A stretch of 64,000 bases of DNA from Bradyrhizobium diazoefficiens (GCF_016612535.1 NZ_JAENXS010000001.1:2691501-2755500); one strand, 5' to 3'. Numbered from the stretch's first letter, positions 26,762 to 35,683 are shown. Notes: generated by a model not told the origin, from the sequence alone. Made by a program: numbers and translations.

Positions 26762-27576
26762 ACGCGCAAGCCTCCGTCACCGCAAAGCCGTCCGGCGCGC
26801 AACGCGCGGTGCGGTTCGTGCTGCCTGTCGTCGTACTCGCAGTAGGGCTCCTCGCCTGGGAACTCGTGGTCCGCATCAAGGAGATCCCGCCTTACGTGCT
26901 GCCGGCGCCGTCGATCATTTTCCTGACGCTGATCAAGGACTGGGCGGTGCTGTCACAATCGCTCGTCACCACGCTGCTGACGACGCTGGAAGGTTTTGTG
27001 GCGGCGAGCATCGGTGGCATCGCGCTGGCGCTGTTGTTCAACCAGTCGAAATGGGTCGAATACTCGCTGTTCCCCTATGCCGTGGTCCTCCAGGTGACGC
27101 CGGTGATCGCGATCGCGCCGCTGCTCCTGATCTATCTGGAGCAGCAGACCGCCGTCGTCGTCTGCGCCTTCATCGTTGCCTTCTTCCCGGTGCTGTCGAA
27201 CACCACGCTCGGGCTCAATTCGGTCGACCGCAATCTCGCCGGTCTGTTCGAGCTTTATGGCGCCTCGGCGCCGCAGACCCTGCGCTTCCTGAAACTGCCG
27301 GCGGCGCTGCCTTACATTCTCGGCGGCTTGCGCATCGCCGGTGGCTTGTCGCTGATCGGCGCGGTCGTGGCCGAGATCGCGGCGGGAACGGCCGGCGCCG
27401 GCTCCGGGCTCGCCTACAGAATCGCCGAATCCGGCTATCGATTGAACATACCCCGCATGTTCGCAGCGCTGCTTTTGTTGTCGCTGGCCGGGATTGTCAT
27501 CTATGGGGTGCTGGCGCTAGTTTCCCACCTCGTTTTACGGCGCTGGCATGAGAGCGCGCTTGGAAAGGACACCTGA
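26758..27576 (+). CDS. ABC transporter permease (SsuC/TauC type)
   Basis: 272 residues, about six membrane helices, with the EAA loop LFELYGASAPQTLRFLKLPAALPYILGGLRIAGG contacting the ATPase. The start at 26758 is set by the ATGA overlap with the ATPase gene; longer upstream frames are shadows. It forms the inner-membrane channel of the importer. Its stop overlaps the next ATG as TGATG, tying the dehydrogenase to the operon. Confidence 0.93.
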   Translation: MNAQASVTAKPSGAQRAVRFVLPVVVLAVGLLAWELVVRIKEIPPYVLPAPSIIFLTLIKDWAVLSQSLVTTLLTTLEGFVAASIGGIALALLFNQSKWVEYSLFPYAVVLQVTPVIAIAPLLLIYLEQQTAVVVCAFIVAFFPVLSNTTLGLNSVDRNLAGLFELYGASAPQTLRFLKLPAALPYILGGLRIAGGLSLIGAVVAEIAAGTAGAGSGLAYRIAESGYRLNIPRMFAALLLLSLAGIVIYGVLALVSHLVLRRWHESALGKDT

Positions 27577-28562
27577 TGACCGGTTCGATTTCGTCCGACA
27601 AGATCGACCTTCTGATCTATGGGCCGGTGCGGCCGATCCTCGAAAATGGTTTTTCCGATCATTTCGTCGTGCATAAGGCCGAGACGCATGGCGATCTCGA
27701 GCGGCTGACGCCGGCCGTTCGCGAAAGAATCCGTGGTGTGGCGGTGACCTATCATACCGTCCGCGCCGACAGGAATTCGCTGTCGCAGCTGCCCAAGATC
27801 GAGATGGTGGCGAGCTTCGGCGTCGGCTACGACCACATTGACGCCAAATACGCGGCCGAGCACAATATCATCGTCACCAACACGCCGGATGTGCTGACCG
27901 AGGAGGTCGCCGACGTTGCGATGGGCCTTTTGATCTCCACCGTGCGGGAATTCATCAAGGCCGACCGTTACGTCCGCTCCGGTCTCTGGCAGACGCAGAA
28001 CTATCCGCTCAGCGTCGGCTCGTTGCGTGACCGCAAGGTCGGCATCGTGGGCATGGGCCGGATCGGCCAGGCGATCGCGCGCCGGCTCGATGCCTCGCTG
28101 GTGCCGGTGGTCTATCACACCCGCAATCCGTCCAAGGACGTCTCCTATCAGCACTATCCCGATCTGATCGAGATGGCGAAGGCGGTGGACACGCTGATGG
28201 TGATCGTGCCGGGCGGTGCCTCGACCAACAAGATGATCAATGCCGAGGTGTTCAAGGCGCTCGGTCCGCGCGGCGTGCTGGTCAACGTCGCGCGTGGCTC
28301 TGTCGTCGACGAGCAGGCTTTGGTCCAGGCGCTGAAATCAGGCACCATCCTCGCCGCCGGCCTCGACGTGTTTGCGGCCGAGCCCACCGTGCCGGACGAG
28401 CTCAAGGCCATGCAGAACGTCGTGCTGCTGCCGCATATCGGCTCGGCCTCCGTGGTAACGCGCAATGCGATGGACCAGCTCGTGGTCGACAACCTCAAAT
28501 CCTGGTTCGCCGGGAAGGCGCCGCTGACGCCGGTTGTGGAAACGCCGTTCAAGGGGCGCTGA
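27576..28562 (+). CDS. D-2-hydroxyacid dehydrogenase (GhrB/hydroxypyruvate reductase-like)
   Basis: 328 residues. NAD(P) motif VGIVGMGRIGQAIARRL near residue 155, substrate-binding VASFGVGYDHID, catalytic Arg in NVARGSVVDEQAL and the His of LLPHIGSASVVTR. It reduces 2-keto acids such as glyoxylate or hydroxypyruvate, or oxidises the hydroxyacid. Overlapping TGATG junctions on both sides put it in the ABC operon, so its substrate probably derives from the imported compound (inference). Confidence 0.9.
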   Translation: MTGSISSDKIDLLIYGPVRPILENGFSDHFVVHKAETHGDLERLTPAVRERIRGVAVTYHTVRADRNSLSQLPKIEMVASFGVGYDHIDAKYAAEHNIIVTNTPDVLTEEVADVAMGLLISTVREFIKADRYVRSGLWQTQNYPLSVGSLRDRKVGIVGMGRIGQAIARRLDASLVPVVYHTRNPSKDVSYQHYPDLIEMAKAVDTLMVIVPGGASTNKMINAEVFKALGPRGVLVNVARGSVVDEQALVQALKSGTILAAGLDVFAAEPTVPDELKAMQNVVLLPHIGSASVVTRNAMDQLVVDNLKSWFAGKAPLTPVVETPFKGR

Positions 28563-29254
28563 TGACCGTTCTTCGGGTCGTTGCATTCGCCGTCGCGGCC
28601 TACATGGCCGCGATCGGCATCGCGCATGCGCAGGATGCGACGACCCTGAAGAAGGAAATGGTCGGGCAGTGGGAGCTCTCGACCACCGAACGCAGCAAGA
28701 CCTGCGTCGTCACGATCAAGGGCGATGCCGCGCCGCAGGGGTTCAAGCTCGAGCTCGAGCCGGCCTGCAAGACCGCGCTGCCCTTCACCAAGGATATCGT
28801 CGCTTGGAGCGTGAAAGGTCTCGACATCGTCCGCTTGCAGGATGCGACCGGCGAATCCGTGATCGACTTCACCGAGGTCGAGGCCGGCATCTTCGAAGGC
28901 CTGCGCCAGGGCGAAGGCGTCTACATCCTCCAGGACCTCGCCGCCGCCCGCTCGATGGCCAAGTCGATGGACCAGATGATTGGCGATTGGGCGATGGTGC
29001 GCGGCAACGGCCAGCCGATTTGCGGGTTGACGCTGACCAACACGGAAGCCGAGCAGGATAATTTCCAGGTCTTCCTCAAGCCCAAATGCGATGCCGCCAT
29101 CGCCCAGTTCAACCCGACGCAATGGCGGCTCGAGCGCGGCCAGATCATCCTGATGTCGAAATCGGGCGAAGTCTGGCAGTTCGAGGCCGATGACAATGCG
29201 CAATGGCGGCGGGTTCCCGATACGGCCGATCCCCTGATCCTGCTGCGCCAATAG
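28562..29254 (+). CDS. secreted tandem AprI/Inh-like domain protein
   Basis: 230 residues with signal peptide (ending about GIAHA). Two repeats of about 95 residues start MVGQWELSTTERSKTCVVTIKG and MIGDWAMVRGNGQPICGLTLTN and have the spacing of AprI/Inh metalloprotease inhibitors, each with a Cys pair. The family protects the periplasm from exported alkaline proteases, but no protease gene is near. It is translationally coupled to the dehydrogenase, an unusual partner. Confidence 0.78.
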   Translation: MTVLRVVAFAVAAYMAAIGIAHAQDATTLKKEMVGQWELSTTERSKTCVVTIKGDAAPQGFKLELEPACKTALPFTKDIVAWSVKGLDIVRLQDATGESVIDFTEVEAGIFEGLRQGEGVYILQDLAAARSMAKSMDQMIGDWAMVRGNGQPICGLTLTNTEAEQDNFQVFLKPKCDAAIAQFNPTQWRLERGQIILMSKSGEVWQFEADDNAQWRRVPDTADPLILLRQ

Positions 29255-29379
29255 GCGCGCTTCCATTCCTGCAATTTTTCTGTCGGCCATGTCGATCCGG
29301 TGCCGGCCGGATCGTCATTCCAATAGCGAGCTGATCGCGCGGCCGAACCGGCCGCGTCTCGCCTCAACAGGAGTTTTGC

Positions 29380-29787
29380 ATGCGCTTCATGTACATCGTC
29401 GCCTCCAGCCAGCCGATGACCTGCCCGACCCCGGCACTGATGGAAGCCATGCAGAAAATATCCGAGCGGGAGATCAAGGCCGGCCGGATGATCGACAATG
29501 GCGGCCTGATGCCGCTTGCGACCGGCGCGCGTGTGCGGATCGTCGACGGCGAGCTCAGCGTCATCGACGGTCCCTTCATCGAGGCCAAGGAAGTGATCGG
29601 CGGCTACGCCATTTTCGAGCTGCGCGACAAGGCGGAGGCCCTCGCCATGGCCAAGGAGTTCATGCAGCTGCACCTCGATCACATGCCGGGCTGGGACGGC
29701 ACCTGCGAGCTGCGGGCCTTCGCCACGCCGGGCGTGGACGGGGCCTGCGAGGTCGATTCGCGGTCGGCGGTAGCCGCCCACGCTTAA
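29380..29787 (+). CDS. DGPF/YCII domain protein
   Basis: 135 residues with the diagnostic motif VIDGPFIEAKEVIGGYAIFELRDK, and the N-terminal MRFMYIVASSQPM typical of the family. DGPF proteins are genetically paired with ECF42-type sigma factors, as here (32 bp to the sigma gene), and are thought to be regulated by or to act with them. No anti-sigma factor is visible. Likely one operon. Confidence 0.88.
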   Translation: MRFMYIVASSQPMTCPTPALMEAMQKISEREIKAGRMIDNGGLMPLATGARVRIVDGELSVIDGPFIEAKEVIGGYAIFELRDKAEALAMAKEFMQLHLDHMPGWDGTCELRAFATPGVDGACEVDSRSAVAAHA

Positions 29788-29818
29788 TGCGTATCTCCGC
29801 AAGTCACGGTCGGCGGCG

Positions 29819-31087
29819 ATGACGGCCGCCGACATCGATCAAGTCGTCCGTGCAACTTGGCGCGTCGTGCAGCCACGGCTGATCGCGACGCTGTCGCGGA
29901 TGCTGCGCGACGTGCCGCTTGCGGAAGAGCTGACCCAGGACGCGCTGGTTGCGGCGCTGGAAGCGTGGCCTGCCATCGGCGTGCCCGACAATCCCGGTGC
30001 CTGGCTCATGACGACCGCGCGGCGGCGTGCGCTCGATCATTTGCGCCGCGGCAAGATGCTCGCGGACAAGCACGACATGCTGGCGCGGGACATGTTGCAG
30101 GAGCAGGAGATCGTGCCGGATTTCGATACCGGGCTCGACGACGACATCGGCGATGAATTGTTGCGGCTGGTCTTCACCGCTTGTCATCCGATCCTGTCGC
30201 GCGAGGCCCGTGCGGCGCTGGCGCTGCGCATGATCTGCGGCTTGACCACGTCCGAGATCGCGCGCGCCTACCTGGTGCCGGAAGCAACCATCTCCCAGCG
30301 CATCGTCCGCGCCAAGCGAACCCTGTCCGGATCCGGCCTCGCCTACGAGACGCCGGGCGGCGAGGGGCTGTCGGAGCGTCTCGCCTCGGTGCTGGAGGTC
30401 GTCTACCTCATCTTCAACGAGGGCTATCTTGCGGCGCGGGGCAAGGAATGGCTGCGGCCGCAGCTCTGCGACGAGGCGTTGCGCATGGGCCGGGTGCTCG
30501 CGGGTCTCGCGCCGGACGAGCCGGAGGTTCATGGTCTGGTCGCCCTGATGGATTTGAATGCCTCGCGGGCTCGCGCGCGCACCGACGCGAATGGTGATCC
30601 CATTCTGTTGATGGACCAGGATCGCACGCGCTGGGATTGGTTGCAGATTCGTCGCGGCCTGCGCTCGCTCGATCGTGCCGGTGAGCTCGGCGGTGCCGGG
30701 GGATTTTACCCACTTCAGGCCGCCATCGCGGCGTGTCACGCCAGAGCGGAGACTGCTGCAAACACCGACTGGCGGCGCATCGTGCAGCTCTACGCCGATC
30801 TGGCGCGGCTGGTGCGCTCCCCGGTCATCGAGCTCAACCGGGCGGTTGCGGTCGGCATGGCAGAGGGGCCGCAAGCCGGGCTTGATGTGCTGGACCAGAT
30901 CGCCGGCGAGCCGACGCTTGCGGCCTATCATCATCTGCCGGCGGTTCGTGGTGACTTCCTGCAAAAACTCGAACGCTTCGCAGAGGCACGGCTGGCATTT
31001 GAAGCCGCCGCGAAGCTCGCGACCAACGGACGTGAACGCGCGCTGATGGAGCGCCGCGCTGCGGCGCTCCACGCTCAAGATTTCTAG
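29819..31087 (+). CDS. ECF42-type RNA polymerase sigma factor with C-terminal extension
   Basis: 422 residues, more than twice a usual ECF sigma. Region 2 is seen in LTQDALVAALEAWPAIGVPDNPGAWLMTTARRRALDHLRR; region 4 in LRMICGLTTSEIARAYLVPEATISQRIVRAKRTL. The C-terminal 220 residues (EVVYLIFNEGYLAARG, GLVALMDLNASRARAR, ELNRAVAVGMAEGPQAGLDVLD) form the helical TPR-like extension of ECF42, which replaces an anti-sigma factor in controlling activity. Its target is probably the DGPF operon itself. Confidence 0.92.
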   Translation: MTAADIDQVVRATWRVVQPRLIATLSRMLRDVPLAEELTQDALVAALEAWPAIGVPDNPGAWLMTTARRRALDHLRRGKMLADKHDMLARDMLQEQEIVPDFDTGLDDDIGDELLRLVFTACHPILSREARAALALRMICGLTTSEIARAYLVPEATISQRIVRAKRTLSGSGLAYETPGGEGLSERLASVLEVVYLIFNEGYLAARGKEWLRPQLCDEALRMGRVLAGLAPDEPEVHGLVALMDLNASRARARTDANGDPILLMDQDRTRWDWLQIRRGLRSLDRAGELGGAGGFYPLQAAIAACHARAETAANTDWRRIVQLYADLARLVRSPVIELNRAVAVGMAEGPQAGLDVLDQIAGEPTLAAYHHLPAVRGDFLQKLERFAEARLAFEAAAKLATNGRERALMERRAAALHAQDF

Positions 31088-32661
31088 GTCGTCGGCATGG
31101 GCGGCGGCGCGGTGCCTTGCGCCCATTTCTCCATCTTGCCGAGCACGCCCCAAGCCGTCAGCGCCAGCGAGATCGGCAGCGCGAATTGGCTCAGCCCCGG
31201 CACCGATGTCGCGATCGTCCCGAGCAGCCCGGCAAGGCCGCCGGCATTCGGGCTCGCTGTCACGGCGGAGAGCAGCGCGGTGATGAGCGAGCCGCCGATG
31301 CCGAGCGCGGTCTTCTTGCCGTCGAGCATCTTGCCGATGGTTTCGCCGAGCGCGCCGTTGACCTGCCCGAGCACGGGCTTGTTGGTGAGCAGGGCGCTCA
31401 CCAGGTCGACCATTTGCTTGAGCTGATCGGTAGGAGCAGGATTCGCTGCCGTGGTCGTTCCGGGTGCTGTCTTGGTGACGAGAGAGAGGAGCTGTCCAAG
31501 CAGGCTGACCGGATTGTTGGGCGCTGGCGTTGTGACGACTGGCGCTGTGGCTCCCGGCTGCAAAGCCTGCGCGAGGCTCTGCAATTGGTTCAGGATCTGG
31601 GATAGCTGGGCAGGCTGAACTCCGGGTGTCGTTCCCGCCGGCGGGGTCGCTATCGGCGTTGTTGGCGTCGTTCCCCCCGACTGTATGAGCTGCGCCAGAT
31701 TTTCCAATCGACTCAGGATTTGAGATAGCTCGACAGGCTGTCCTGCTGACGCCCCGCCTCCCGGGGCTGCCGCTGCGGGTTGCATCACCTGCGTCAGGTC
31801 CTCCAGCCGCTTCAGGATCTGGGACAGATCGACATTGGGCGTCCGGGCCGGTTGCGCCCCTGCACGCGTGATGGCGGCGATCGTCGTCCCGTCGAGCAGG
31901 CCGGTGTCCTGGAGGCCGTTCTGTTGCTGAAATTGCGAGACCGCCGTCTTGGTCTTCGGTCCGCTGATGCCGTCCTCGTCGAGCGGGGGATTGGCGCCGA
32001 GCTTGTTGAGGGTCTGCTGCATGAGCAGCACCGATGACGCCACGTCCTCGTCGGGCTCGGAACGGGGGGCAATGGACGGGCTGTCGTCGAGCGTGATCGA
32101 TGAATCCTGCGACATCATCGCATGCAGGATGACCGCGGTACCGAGCTGGGAATCGACGTGGTTCGGGTCGAACACGTGATCCGCGACGAATTTGCCGGCC
32201 TTGGCTTCGGTCGGTCCGTAAAGGGTCGAGCCGCCGTAGAGATAGGGCGAGTTGACGCCCTTGGCGTGGTAGCCGAGGCCGTTGAAGCATTCGAGTCGGT
32301 ACAGCGTGCGCGCGATGCACCAGTCCTGCGTGCCGACGAAGTTCTGAATCCTCAGCGCGTCCACGGCCCCGTCGACGAACGAGGCGAACGGGCCGCGTCC
32401 TTTTGGAACGAGGCATGTCACGCGCTTCAGCGTTTCGCCGTTGCCGAGATAGGTGTCGAAATCGAAATTGGATTCGCGGTAGTGGCACAGCGCGACGAAA
32501 TACCAGGGCACACCGGTCAGCCGCTCGACCTGCTGATAGGTCGCCTTGCCGTTGATCGCCTTGCGCGCGATCGCATTCGCATCGCCCAGGCGTGCGGGCC
32601 GGATCTGGAGATCGGCCCAGTTTCTCTCGTATTGGCTTTTAAGACTTTCGAATGACACCAT
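31084..32661 (-). CDS. lysozyme-like protein with PG-binding domain and LSQIL repeats
   Basis: 525 residues from the ATG at 32661. Residues 1-180 resemble phage-type lysozyme family proteins (COG5526-like): VPWYFVALCHYRESNFDFDT with probable catalytic Glu63. Residues about 205-260 are a peptidoglycan-binding domain (LMQQTLNKLGANPPLDEDGISGPKTKTAV). Then come three repeats of (L)SQIL-x-(R/Q)L-(E/Q)-x-L-(T/A)Q joined by Thr/Pro/Ala linkers, and a hydrophobic C-terminus of two or three helices. No signal peptide. It ends 4 bp inside the sigma-factor gene, tail to tail. A domesticated endolysin is possible; no other phage genes are present. Confidence 0.75.
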   Translation of the reverse strand: MVSFESLKSQYERNWADLQIRPARLGDANAIARKAINGKATYQQVERLTGVPWYFVALCHYRESNFDFDTYLGNGETLKRVTCLVPKGRGPFASFVDGAVDALRIQNFVGTQDWCIARTLYRLECFNGLGYHAKGVNSPYLYGGSTLYGPTEAKAGKFVADHVFDPNHVDSQLGTAVILHAMMSQDSSITLDDSPSIAPRSEPDEDVASSVLLMQQTLNKLGANPPLDEDGISGPKTKTAVSQFQQQNGLQDTGLLDGTTIAAITRAGAQPARTPNVDLSQILKRLEDLTQVMQPAAAAPGGGASAGQPVELSQILSRLENLAQLIQSGGTTPTTPIATPPAGTTPGVQPAQLSQILNQLQSLAQALQPGATAPVVTTPAPNNPVSLLGQLLSLVTKTAPGTTTAANPAPTDQLKQMVDLVSALLTNKPVLGQVNGALGETIGKMLDGKKTALGIGGSLITALLSAVTASPNAGGLAGLLGTIATSVPGLSQFALPISLALTAWGVLGKMEKWAQGTAPPPMPTT

Positions 32662-32877
32662 TTCCCACTCCCCGCAAATTGATGAATTATGGCTTGTGGT
32701 GCAAATCAGGCGCGAGCCGCGCGTCAGGATCGGAGGGCACGGGCTCGCGGCGTGGTCCCGCAAATGTGGCAGGCCGCAGCTTCAGCGCGTGTGAGGTGGT
32801 TTACACGTGCAACGCGAAATCTGCGGCAGATTGCGGCTAAAGGCAGCATCGGCCGATTTCGTGCGCGCATATAAGGC

Positions 32878-33075
32878 CGCCGATCCGGAACCAGTCGGGG
32901 CGGCCGTCCGTTAGCGACGGAAATTGTCTCGCAAGGACATCCTGCATGGCCAAGCGCGTGCTTGCGATCGGCATCGAACCCGGCAGTGCGGATGACAGCG
33001 CGTTTCCGCAGCTCACGCCGGATCTCGTGCGCGGCCATATCGAAGCGTAGCTCTTGCGCACCGGCGCGGCTTTCG
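32878..33075 (+). repeat. left copy of duplicated segment around the hydrolase gene
   Basis: About 190 bp similar to 34127-34322. Shared blocks include CGATCCGGAACCAG, GGGGCGGCCGTCCGTTAGCG and the start of a small gene (CTTGCGATCGGCATCGAACC). The two direct copies bracket the epoxide-hydrolase-like gene. Confidence 0.8.
32946..33050 (+). pseudogene. truncated duplicate of the 34196-34570 gene
   Basis: The ATG at 32946 gives 34 codons (MAKRVLAIGIEPGSADDS and on to DLVRGHIEA) matching the first 34 residues of the gene at 34196 with only five changes, then hits TAG at 33048. Weak similarity continues to about 33075. It is a remnant left when the hydrolase gene was inserted or when the segment duplicated. 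Confidence 0.82.
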
Positions 33076-33134
33076 GTCGGGGCCGCGCATGCGCTTGCGC
33101 CCACCTCCTCACTGCGAACCAAAGGACCAGAGGC

Positions 33135-34112
33135 ATGTTCAATTCCTTCGTAAAGCGGGCGGCACTCGCGCTCGCCCTCACGGCGGTTCCTGCCGCACTC
33201 ATCGCGCCGGCAGCTCGAGCACAGAACGCCAGGGAAGAATTTCCAGTGCCTTCGGACTTCACGCCGGGCTTCCGCAAGATCGAAGGCGTCAATCTGCACT
33301 ATGTGAGGGGCGGCAAGGGGCCGCTGGTGCTGCTCGTCCACGGATTTGGGCAAAGCTGGTACGAATGGCATCAGCTCATGCCGCTGCTGGCTCGAACCCA
33401 CACGGTCGTCGCGGTGGACCTGCCGGCGCTGGGCCTTTCCGATGCGCCCAAATCCTATGCCGGTCAGGACGTCGCGCCGCTGCTCCATGCGTTCGCGAAG
33501 AGCTTCAGTCCGGACGCGCCATTCGACCTCGTCGCGCATGACATCGGTATCTGGAACACCTATCCGATGGCGGTCGAGCACCAGTCCGATATTCGACAAC
33601 TCGTCTACATGGAGGCGCCGATTCCGGATGATCGGCTCTACCAGTTTCCTGCCTTCACGCCTGAAGGCGAGTCGCTGGTGTGGCATTTCAGCTTCTTCTC
33701 GGCCGGCGACCTTCTCCCCGAGCGGCTGGTGACGGGAAACGAAAGGTTCTTCATCGAGCACTTCATCAAGGTCCACGCCACCAACAAGGACGTCTTCACG
33801 CCCGAACTGCTCGATCTCTATGGTCGCTCCTATGCCAAGCCGCGGACGCTCCATGGCAGCTTCGAATATTATCGTGCGCTCAACGAAACGGCACGGCGCA
33901 ACAAGCCTCTCGCAACAACCAAGCTGACCATGCCGGTGCTGGCGATCGGCGGCGGCGGGCACGGCGGTATGGGTCCGCTCGAGGGCGATCAGCTGCGTGA
34001 ATATGCGACAGACGTGCATTCTGAGGTTTTGCCTGCATGCGGCCACTGGCTGCCGGAGGAATGCGCCTCGGCGCTCAATCCGCTCGTGGTGAACTTCCTG
34101 ACGGGGAATTGA
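33135..34112 (+). CDS. secreted alpha/beta hydrolase, epoxide hydrolase-like
   Basis: 325 residues from the ATG at 33135 (after AGGACCAGAGG) with a signal peptide ending about ARAQ. Oxyanion region [14 protein letters not shown]; the nucleophile elbow reads [11 protein letters not shown], with Asp as nucleophile as in epoxide hydrolases and haloalkane dehalogenases; the catalytic His is in [13 protein letters not shown]. The pair of Tyr residues in the cap region (FEYYRALNE) fits epoxide hydrolase. It lies between two direct copies of another gene's 5' end, so it looks like an insertion. Confidence 0.85.
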   Translation: MFNSFVKRAALALALTAVPAALIAPAARAQNAREEFPVPSDFTPGFRKIEGVNLHYVRGGKGPLVLLVHGFGQSWYEWHQLMPLLARTHTVVAVDLPALGLSDAPKSYAGQDVAPLLHAFAKSFSPDAPFDLVAHDIGIWNTYPMAVEHQSDIRQLVYMEAPIPDDRLYQFPAFTPEGESLVWHFSFFSAGDLLPERLVTGNERFFIEHFIKVHATNKDVFTPELLDLYGRSYAKPRTLHGSFEYYRALNETARRNKPLATTKLTMPVLAIGGGGHGGMGPLEGDQLREYATDVHSEVLPACGHWLPEECASALNPLVVNFLTGN

Positions 34113-34126
34113 TGGTGAACGCGCAA

Positions 34127-34322
34127 AGCCGTCGATCCGGAACCAGCGGGGCGGCCGTCCGTTAGCGACGGAGATGGTCTCGCAAGGAAATCCCGATGGC
34201 CAGGCGCGTGCTTGCGATCGGCATCGAACCAGGCAATGCGGATGACAGCGGGTCCCCGCAGCTCGCGCCGGACCTCGTGCGCGGGCATATCGAAGCTCAG
34301 CTTCTGCGGCTGCGCGGTCTCG
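34127..34322 (+). repeat. right copy of duplicated segment
   Basis: Partner of 32878-33075. This copy keeps the downstream gene intact, so the left copy is the truncated one. The divergence (several point differences) shows the duplication is not recent. Confidence 0.8.
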
Positions 34323-34570
34323 GCTATGAGGTGACGAGCTGCCTGATCGACTTCGATGTCACTGCGGAGGCCGCCGTCACGGCGGCGCTGCGCGACGAGC
34401 GCTTCGATTGCATCGTCATCGGCGCGGGCCTGCGCGAGCCGAAGGAGCGGCTGCTGCTGTTCGAGAAGGTGCTCAACCTCGTTCACCGGCTGGCGCCGCA
34501 GGCTGCCATCTGTTTCAACACGACGCCCGCCGATACCGCCGAAGCCGTGCAGCGTTGGGTCGCTCCCTGA
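34196..34570 (+). CDS. conserved hypothetical protein, Rossmann-like
   Basis: 124 residues. The alternation (MARRVLAIGIEP, FDCIVIGAGLRE, LAPQAAICFNTTPADTAEAVQRW) suggests a small alpha/beta fold of flavodoxin or Rossmann type. No catalytic motif recognised. A truncated duplicate lies at 32946-33050. ATG preceded by GCAAGGAAATCC. Confidence 0.7.
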   Translation: MARRVLAIGIEPGNADDSGSPQLAPDLVRGHIEAQLLRLRGLGYEVTSCLIDFDVTAEAAVTAALRDERFDCIVIGAGLREPKERLLLFEKVLNLVHRLAPQAAICFNTTPADTAEAVQRWVAP

Positions 34571-34730
34571 GGACGCCGGACGGCGCGCACGTTGCTTGGT
34601 GTGGTCTGATCTGCCCTCTCGCCAAGACTCCGGCGCCATCGCAGGCCGCGTCAGTCCGCACAGCGGTGATTATTCTGGTCTGAATCCGCTTTTAGCGCTA
34701 TGACTTGTCTGGTGGCTGGGAGGGTGCAGG

Positions 34731-35036
34731 ATGCTTCGAAATATTGGAATTGCAGCGTGTTTCGCGGTCGCGGTTGCCGTCCCGGTCCATGACGCGGTGG
34801 CGCAAGATGCTGTCGGAGGCGCTATCATCGGCGGTGTCGGTGGGGCGATCTTGGGTGGCGCGCTCGGTGGTGGCCGCGGCGCGGCCATCGGTGCGGTCGT
34901 CGGCGCCGGCACGGGGGCTGCGATCGCCTCCGAGGGCGAGCGTCGCCGCTCCGGCTATTACGCCTATCAGCGCGGCTGCTACATGCAGCGCCCGGACGGC
35001 CGCTACGTCCCGGTCGATCCTCGCTACTGCTACTGA
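34731..35036 (+). CDS. secreted glycine-zipper protein
   Basis: 101 residues; signal peptide ending about DAVAQ, then a glycine zipper (GGAIIGGVGGAILGGALGGG and GAVVGAGTGAAIAS) and a Tyr/Cys-rich tail (GYYAYQRGCYMQRPDGRYVP). Glycine-zipper envelope proteins are often outer-membrane-associated; function unknown. Confidence 0.82.
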   Translation: MLRNIGIAACFAVAVAVPVHDAVAQDAVGGAIIGGVGGAILGGALGGGRGAAIGAVVGAGTGAAIASEGERRRSGYYAYQRGCYMQRPDGRYVPVDPRYCY

Positions 35037-35097
35037 ACCAACACCGCGCCGGCGCTGTCGTAAGCGCGCCGGCGCGCTTGTGTCCGATGGTCCGCGC

Positions 35098-35523
35098 CTA
35101 GGCAGCGCTGGCCCGGCTCGCTGCGTCGCCGAGTTCGGCATTGGTGTAGGCCCTGCCGCCGATGCCCCACAGGCCATCCACTGCATAGACCATGTTGACG
35201 AAAATTCGCTCCCGCGGATGATGGCCTTCGGCTGCCTTGAACACGATGTCGGTGGCCTCTTTGATAAAGCCCGCCTTTTGCTCGGCGCTCGCCAGCGCGA
35301 AGGACGGGACTTTCAATTCGACAACGACGATATCGTTTGACGTCCCGCCGGCAAAGGACCGGCCTTTCGGGACGGTGCTGATCTCGCCGATCACGTTCGG
35401 CGTGAGGAACGCATTGCCCGCCAGATCATGATGCCTGAGGAACGAGGTGGTCAGCTCTGCGAACATGGTTTGCTCGGCGGCAGCATTGAAGATGCCATCC
35501 GTGGCGAGAACGGTGATCGGCAT
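35098..35523 (-). CDS. tautomerase family protein
   Basis: 141 residues. Pro follows the initiator Met (MPITVLATDG), as needed for the N-terminal catalytic proline of tautomerases, and FVNMVYAVDGLWGIGG fits the C-terminal strand of the MIF/4-oxalocrotonate group. Divergent from the TetR gene, with two palindromic operators in the 160-bp gap, so it is probably the regulated target. Substrate unknown. Confidence 0.8.
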   Translation of the reverse strand: MPITVLATDGIFNAAAEQTMFAELTTSFLRHHDLAGNAFLTPNVIGEISTVPKGRSFAGGTSNDIVVVELKVPSFALASAEQKAGFIKEATDIVFKAAEGHHPRERIFVNMVYAVDGLWGIGGRAYTNAELGDAASRASAA

Positions 35524-35591
35524 GGTGGAGCTCCCTTCGTGATGTGAGCAAACGCGAACGCCGGCTGCGATCGCGGCTTGCGATAATGTTG

Positions 35592-35611
35592 CGATCGTTA
35601 TATAACGATCG
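35592..35611. promoter_or_regulatory. perfect 20-bp palindrome, likely TetR operator
   Basis: CGATCGTTATATAACGATCG is its own reverse complement. It lies 69 bp upstream of the tautomerase start, between it and the TetR gene. The size and position fit a TetR dimer site controlling both directions. Confidence 0.78.
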
Positions 35612-35652
35612 TGATTGCATTCGCACGAAGGTGCGATGCCGTCAATGATAAA

Positions 35653-35668
35653 ATATCGATCGTGATAT
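35653..35668. promoter_or_regulatory. second, imperfect TetR-type operator
   Basis: ATATCGATCGTGATAT shares the ATCG-AT core with the perfect palindrome and ends 15 bp before the TetR GTG, where bound protein would block initiation (autoregulation, inferred). Confidence 0.6.
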
Positions 35669-35683
35669 AAAAGGGGTGCCGTC

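Noticed and set aside
29804..32488. 894-codon open frame opposite the sigma factor and overlapping the lysozyme-like gene
   Set aside because: Spans two real genes in another frame; no domain and strongly biased composition.
32724..34046. 440-codon open frame opposite the epoxide-hydrolase-like gene
   Set aside because: Shadow; it also crosses the duplicated segment and a pseudogene.
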